Assembly: GCF_900110775.1 (NCBI RefSeq)
Contig: NZ_FOEP01000022.1
Coordinates: 1 to 36,525 of the forward strand
Length of the DNA: 36,525 nucleotides
Source: Thalassovita taeanensis
GTDB lineage: Bacteria; Pseudomonadota; Alphaproteobacteria; Rhodobacterales; Rhodobacteraceae
Reading direction: 5' to 3'
The notes beneath the pieces were generated by a model. That model searched no databases and was not told the origin of the DNA. It saw nothing but the letters and a program-made list of their open reading frames with translations. A program made the translations under genes and the position numbers. How positions within the stretch are numbered: the stretch's first letter is position 1; the number at the start of each line of letters is the position of its first letter. Positions 33,372-36,525 of the stretch are shown here, one piece after another.

Positions 33372-34142
33372 ATGAAACAGAACGTTGTATTTAAGGATTT
33401 GGCGGGAAAATCGGTCTTTGTGACCGGGGGCGGATCCGGGATTGGTGCTTCGCTGACCGAAGGGTTTCTGGCGCAGGGGGCGAAGGTGGCCTTTGTCCAG
33501 CGCTCAGATGCTGGGGCATTCGTTGACCGTATGGCGGAAACTTATGGCGCCGCGCCGCTGTTTCTACCTTGCGACATCACCGACGTCTCTGCGCTGAAAG
33601 ACTGTCTGTCGCAGGCGGCCGCGCGCCATGGCCCGGTTTCGGCTCTGGTTAATAATGCGGCCAATGACGCCCGTCACACGCTTGCGGAGACGACCGTCGA
33701 GGCGTGGGACAAGGGCATGGCCATCAACCTGCGCCCGCATTTCTTTACCGCGCAGGCCGTGGCGGAAGGAATGCGGAAACTGGGGGGCGGGTCGATCATC
33801 AATTTCTCGTCGATTTCCTACATGATGGGGAACGGTGGCTATCCGGGGTATATGGCGGCCAAAGCCGGGATTACCGGGGTCACGAGGGCGCTGGCTCGGG
33901 AGCTGGGCCCTGACAATATCCGTGTGAATGCGCTGATGCCGGGTTGGGTACTGACAGAGCGCCAGAAAGAGCTGTGGGCCACGCCCGAGGATCTGAAAGC
34001 GCATTTGGAAAAGCAATGTCTGAAACATCATCTGACGCCCGAGGATGTCGTGGATACCACTTTGTTTCTGGCGTCAGATGCCAGCAAGATGATGACCGCG
34101 CAGGCGCTGGTCGTGGATGGCGGCGTGGTCATGACGGGATGA
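33372..34142 (+). CDS. SDR-family sugar dehydrogenase (aldose 1-dehydrogenase-like)
   Basis: This 256-residue classical SDR has the cofactor loop VTGGGSGIGASLTEGF (about 16-31), LVNNAANDARHTLAETT, INLRPHFFTAQAVAEGM, active-site Ser in IINFSSISYMMG and Tyr-x-x-x-Lys in YPGYMAAKAGITG, then ALARELGPDNIRVNALMPG and TERQKELWATPED. NNA-N-D-RH and the GP-x-IRV-x-PG-TERQ pattern resemble the D-xylose/L-arabinose 1-dehydrogenases of the Caulobacter XylB type, which make a sugar lactone. The stop overlaps the lactonase start (ATGA), supporting a paired role. The actual sugar is unknown; rhamnose, arabinose, xylose and fucose are candidates. Confidence 0.87.
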   Translation: MKQNVVFKDLAGKSVFVTGGGSGIGASLTEGFLAQGAKVAFVQRSDAGAFVDRMAETYGAAPLFLPCDITDVSALKDCLSQAAARHGPVSALVNNAANDARHTLAETTVEAWDKGMAINLRPHFFTAQAVAEGMRKLGGGSIINFSSISYMMGNGGYPGYMAAKAGITGVTRALARELGPDNIRVNALMPGWVLTERQKELWATPEDLKAHLEKQCLKHHLTPEDVVDTTLFLASDASKMMTAQALVVDGGVVMTG

Positions 34143-34993
34143 GCGGCGCAATTGCATTCAGTCAAACACGCTGCCTGCTGGGCGAGGGGCCGATGTGGCA
34201 CCCCACACGCGGGCAACTGTTCTGGTTCGACATTCTGAACCGATGTCTGCTGACCGTCGAAAAAGAACAAGAGCGCTGCTGGCAATTCGATCGCTATGTT
34301 TCGGCGGCGGGCTGGGTGGATGACAGCCGTTTGCTGGTGGCCAGCGAAACCGATTTGTTTTGCTTTGATTTGGAGACCGGAGCGCAGGAAAGCATAGTGG
34401 CACTAGAGGCCGATAATCCGGTGACGCGCTCTAACGATGGCTGCGCCGATCCTTGGGGCGGGTTCTGGATTGGCACGATGGGCAAAGATTTGGAACTCGG
34501 GGCCGGGGCGATCTATCGCTATTGGCGCGGCGAAATGCGCCAATTGAAGGCGCAGATGACGATTCCAAATTCAATCTGTTTCGCGCCGGATGCAAGTTGT
34601 GGATATTACACTGATACGCCCACGCAGCAGATCATGCGCCAGCCGCTTGACCCCGAAACCGGTTGGTGCGATGGCCCGGCAGAGCTGTTCATCGACCTGC
34701 GCGACGGTGGGTTTAACCCTGACGGTGCGGTGGTCGATGCGGCGGGCTGTTTGTGGAGCGCCCAATGGGGGGCGTCGCGCGTGGCGCGTTATGATACGGA
34801 CGGGCGGTTCATGTCGGCCGTTGCTTTTCCGGCCTGTCAAATCTCTTGTCCGGCCTTTGGCGGCGCTTCGCGGCAAACCTTGTTTGCCACCTCGGCCGCC
34901 GAGGGGTTTGCGCTGGACGGACGGGCAGAGGGCTGTACCTTTGCGCTGGAAACAAATGTGACAGGGCAGGCTGAACATCGGGTTCTGCTCTGA
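34139..34993 (+). CDS. SMP-30/gluconolactonase-family sugar lactonase
   Basis: This 284-residue beta-propeller protein shows CLLGEGPMWHPTRGQLFWFD with the metal-binding Glu, SNDGCADPWGGFWIGTMG (Asn and Asp ligands), PNSICFAPDASCGYYTDTPT and DLRDGGFNPDGAVVDAAGCL, all family hallmarks of SMP-30. It should hydrolyse the lactone made by the SDR. I start it at the ATG at 34139, which overlaps the SDR stop; the frame is open upstream inside the SDR gene but that part is out of frame with the SDR and is not coding. Dehydrogenase and lactonase together form an oxidative pentose or deoxy-sugar pathway like XylB-XylC. Confidence 0.88.
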   Translation: MSGAIAFSQTRCLLGEGPMWHPTRGQLFWFDILNRCLLTVEKEQERCWQFDRYVSAAGWVDDSRLLVASETDLFCFDLETGAQESIVALEADNPVTRSNDGCADPWGGFWIGTMGKDLELGAGAIYRYWRGEMRQLKAQMTIPNSICFAPDASCGYYTDTPTQQIMRQPLDPETGWCDGPAELFIDLRDGGFNPDGAVVDAAGCLWSAQWGASRVARYDTDGRFMSAVAFPACQISCPAFGGASRQTLFATSAAEGFALDGRAEGCTFALETNVTGQAEHRVLL

Positions 34994-35012
34994 CCGCAAA
35001 GGAGGGCGCGAT

Positions 35013-35717
35013 ATGCGTTTTGACTGTTTCGATCCGACTTCGCCCTTGCTGCGGTTTCACGACCAGCACCGGGGGCAGCGCTGTGTGATCGTGTGCAATG
35101 GGCCGTCGCTTAACCAGATGGATCTGGGGTTTCTGAAGAATGAAATCGTGTTTGGGTTGAACAAGATATACCTTGGGCTGGAGCGTTTCGGATTTTACCC
35201 GCGCTATATGGTGGCCGTGAACCGCAAGGTGATCGAACAGTCCGCCGACCAATACCGCGAGATGAAATGCGTGAAATTCGTCTCGGACCGGGGGGCGGAC
35301 CTTCTGCCGCGCGATGCGCTGACCTATCATATCCGCAGCAAGGGTATGACGGGCCGGTTTTACCGGGATATCACCGAGGGCGTACGCGAAGGTCACACGG
35401 TAACGCATGCGGCGTTGCAGCTGGCGTATTTCATGGGGTTTTCAAATGTGGTGATCATCGGAATGGATCATCATTTTCCGCAGTCTGGCACGCCTAATGC
35501 GGAATTGCGGATGCAGGGGGATGATCCCAACCATTTCAGCCCGGATTATTTTCGCGGTCACAAATGGGATGCGCCCAATCTGGAGGAATCCGAGGTTTCC
35601 TATCGAGCCGCGCAGGAGGTTTTTGCGGCAGATGGGCGCCAGATTACAGACGCGACCTTGGGGGGGCACTGCCAGGTTTTTCCGAAAGTCGACTACCGCA
35701 CATTTTTTGAGCTGTAA
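35013..35717 (+). CDS. DUF115/MptE-like protein
   Basis: This 234-residue protein starts with ATG at 35013 and a strong GGAGG 7 nt upstream. CVIVCNGPSLNQMDLGFLKN (about 24-44) and FGLNKIYLGLERFGFYPRYM fit the DUF115 (PF01973, MptE-like) core, with HAALQLAYFMGFSNVVIIGM and DHHFP following. DUF115 proteins occur in flagellin-glycosylation (Maf) and capsule loci, often handling nucleotide-sugar or glycan transfer; the pterin activity is known for archaeal MptE only. It follows the lactonase by 19 bp and precedes the FkbM-like gene, which supports a glycan role. Confidence 0.75.
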   Translation: MRFDCFDPTSPLLRFHDQHRGQRCVIVCNGPSLNQMDLGFLKNEIVFGLNKIYLGLERFGFYPRYMVAVNRKVIEQSADQYREMKCVKFVSDRGADLLPRDALTYHIRSKGMTGRFYRDITEGVREGHTVTHAALQLAYFMGFSNVVIIGMDHHFPQSGTPNAELRMQGDDPNHFSPDYFRGHKWDAPNLEESEVSYRAAQEVFAADGRQITDATLGGHCQVFPKVDYRTFFEL

Positions 35718-35793
35718 GGGAGGGGCCGCTATTGTCTTGGGGTGCGCTGTATCATAACTTCGCAGTGAATTCGAGTATTTAGGAGGTATTCCC

Positions 35794-36525
35794 ATGGTTA
35801 ATCAGACGGCAGAAGCCGGGACGCTGATCATTTTGGGGATGCCTAGCCCTGAGGTGCTTGAGGCCCGTTTGAACAGCATCGGGTCCATGCCCCGGCGTTT
35901 GGTCATTGTTGACCCTCAAGCGGATACTGCCTTGGCGGATTACCCGGATGCGGAGCGCATTGCTGCGGCGGTCTCCGAGGTCGATGGTGAAGCCGAGATG
36001 ACATTCTATTCCATCGCGGGCTTGCGTAGTTTTGCCCCGCCGACGGCTGACTTGAAAACCCTTTTTCCCGGTTTGAAAATCCGCCGTACGGCAATGGTGA
36101 GCGCGATCTCCGTTCCCTCTTTAGTGGCGCAATTGGGGGATCTTCCTGAACCATTGCGGATCTGGATCGATATGCCGGGTGAGGAAATGAAGCTTCTGGC
36201 GGGGTTGCAGGCGGCAGGGCTGTTGGGCAAGGTCGCGGAAGTCGTCCTCCGCTGTGGTGTTGAAAGCTTTTTCGAGGGTGCCGAGGATTGTGCGACCTTG
36301 CAGGGCTGGTTAGCGCAGGAGGCATTTGATCTGATTGAAACGGATGCCACAGATCCTGATTTTCTGGACCTGTGGTTGCACGGCAACCCGTTGCAGCGAC
36401 GTGTGAGTGCTTTGGAAGAAGAAATTACCACGCGGGACAAGCAGCTTGCGGAACGGTCCGAGGCGCTGAAGGCGGCGCAGGCGCAGGCCGATGAGCGCGG
36501 TCAGGGGATTGCCGCGCGAGACAAG
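35794..36525 (+). CDS. FkbM-like protein with coiled-coil tail, cut by right edge
   Basis: From the ATG at 35794, with a perfect AGGAGG 7 nt upstream, the frame stays open for 244 codons to the edge. LRIWIDMPGEEMKLLAGLQA and VVLRCGVESFFEGAEDCATL resemble the later half of FkbM-type methyltransferases (D-x-x-G-E-E, then E-x-x-x-F-F/Y-x-G), followed by GWLAQEAFDLIET. There is no clear SAM-binding loop in the visible part, so methyltransferase activity is not shown. From about residue 205 it becomes charged and repetitive (RVSALEEEITTRDKQLAERS), the start of a coiled coil. The full protein is larger; its remaining domains are unseen. Confidence 0.6.
   Translation, partial: MVNQTAEAGTLIILGMPSPEVLEARLNSIGSMPRRLVIVDPQADTALADYPDAERIAAAVSEVDGEAEMTFYSIAGLRSFAPPTADLKTLFPGLKIRRTAMVSAISVPSLVAQLGDLPEPLRIWIDMPGEEMKLLAGLQAAGLLGKVAEVVLRCGVESFFEGAEDCATLQGWLAQEAFDLIETDATDPDFLDLWLHGNPLQRRVSALEEEITTRDKQLAERSEALKAAQAQADERGQGIAARDK

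Noticed and set aside
33944-34138. Upstream extension of the lactonase frame
   Set aside because: It overlaps the SDR gene in another frame; the ATG at 34139 with the ATGA overlap is the natural start.

Overview
The window looks like part of an alphaproteobacterial (roseobacter-type Rhodobacteraceae) plasmid. The evidence is the GC-rich coding style, a RepA-type (RPA family) replication initiator diverging from parA and parB over an iteron-bearing origin, and a rhamnose (rmlCBDA) operon next to the replicon. A RepA replicon joined to a rhamnose operon and surface-polysaccharide export is the known design of roseobacter 'biofilm plasmids'. No rRNA, tRNA or CRISPR array was seen.

Layout. (1) 1-5888, minus: a very large RTX calcium-binding protein, open at the left edge. 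(2) 6015-10150, minus: a PAPS-type sulfotransferase, a family-61-like glycosyltransferase, a GSCFA protein and an SGNH-like protein; the last three form an operon ending in a hairpin. (3) 10233-17493: a sulfotransferase gene split in two by about 6.5 kb of mobile and plasmid debris. The debris holds an IS3 remnant, a second IS3-family element carrying a nested IS110-family element, a truncated mobC-like gene with a candidate oriT, a decayed IS66 element and an IS21 fragment. (4) 17543-21700, minus: a second intact sulfotransferase, an RgpF-WbsX fusion protein and a KpsM-type ABC permease. (5) 21853-23735, plus: a KpsE-type chain protein, apparently with a non-ATG start, and a KpsT-type ATPase. 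(6) 23758-27740: parB, parA, origin, repA. (7) 27844-36525, plus: rmlCBDA, a KdsD/KpsF-type isomerase, an aldose epimerase, a sugar dehydrogenase (SDR), a sugar lactonase, a DUF115/MptE-like protein and a partial FkbM-like coiled-coil protein running off the right edge.

How the genes fit together (inference). rmlCBDA supplies dTDP-L-rhamnose. RgpF-WbsX, the family-61-like enzyme and possibly the DUF115 and FkbM-like proteins build or decorate a glycan. KpsM/KpsT/KpsE export it through the inner membrane. The sulfotransferases and the SGNH/GSCFA pair are candidates for sulfation and acylation. The giant RTX protein is probably a secreted adhesin or matrix protein. No outer-membrane exporter and no type I secretion genes are visible here.

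The most notable point is the IS110 element. Its 5' non-coding end contains short matches to both element ends and to the target flank, the pattern expected of a bridge-RNA guide. It sits exactly in the A-rich slippery frameshift site of the host IS3 element.
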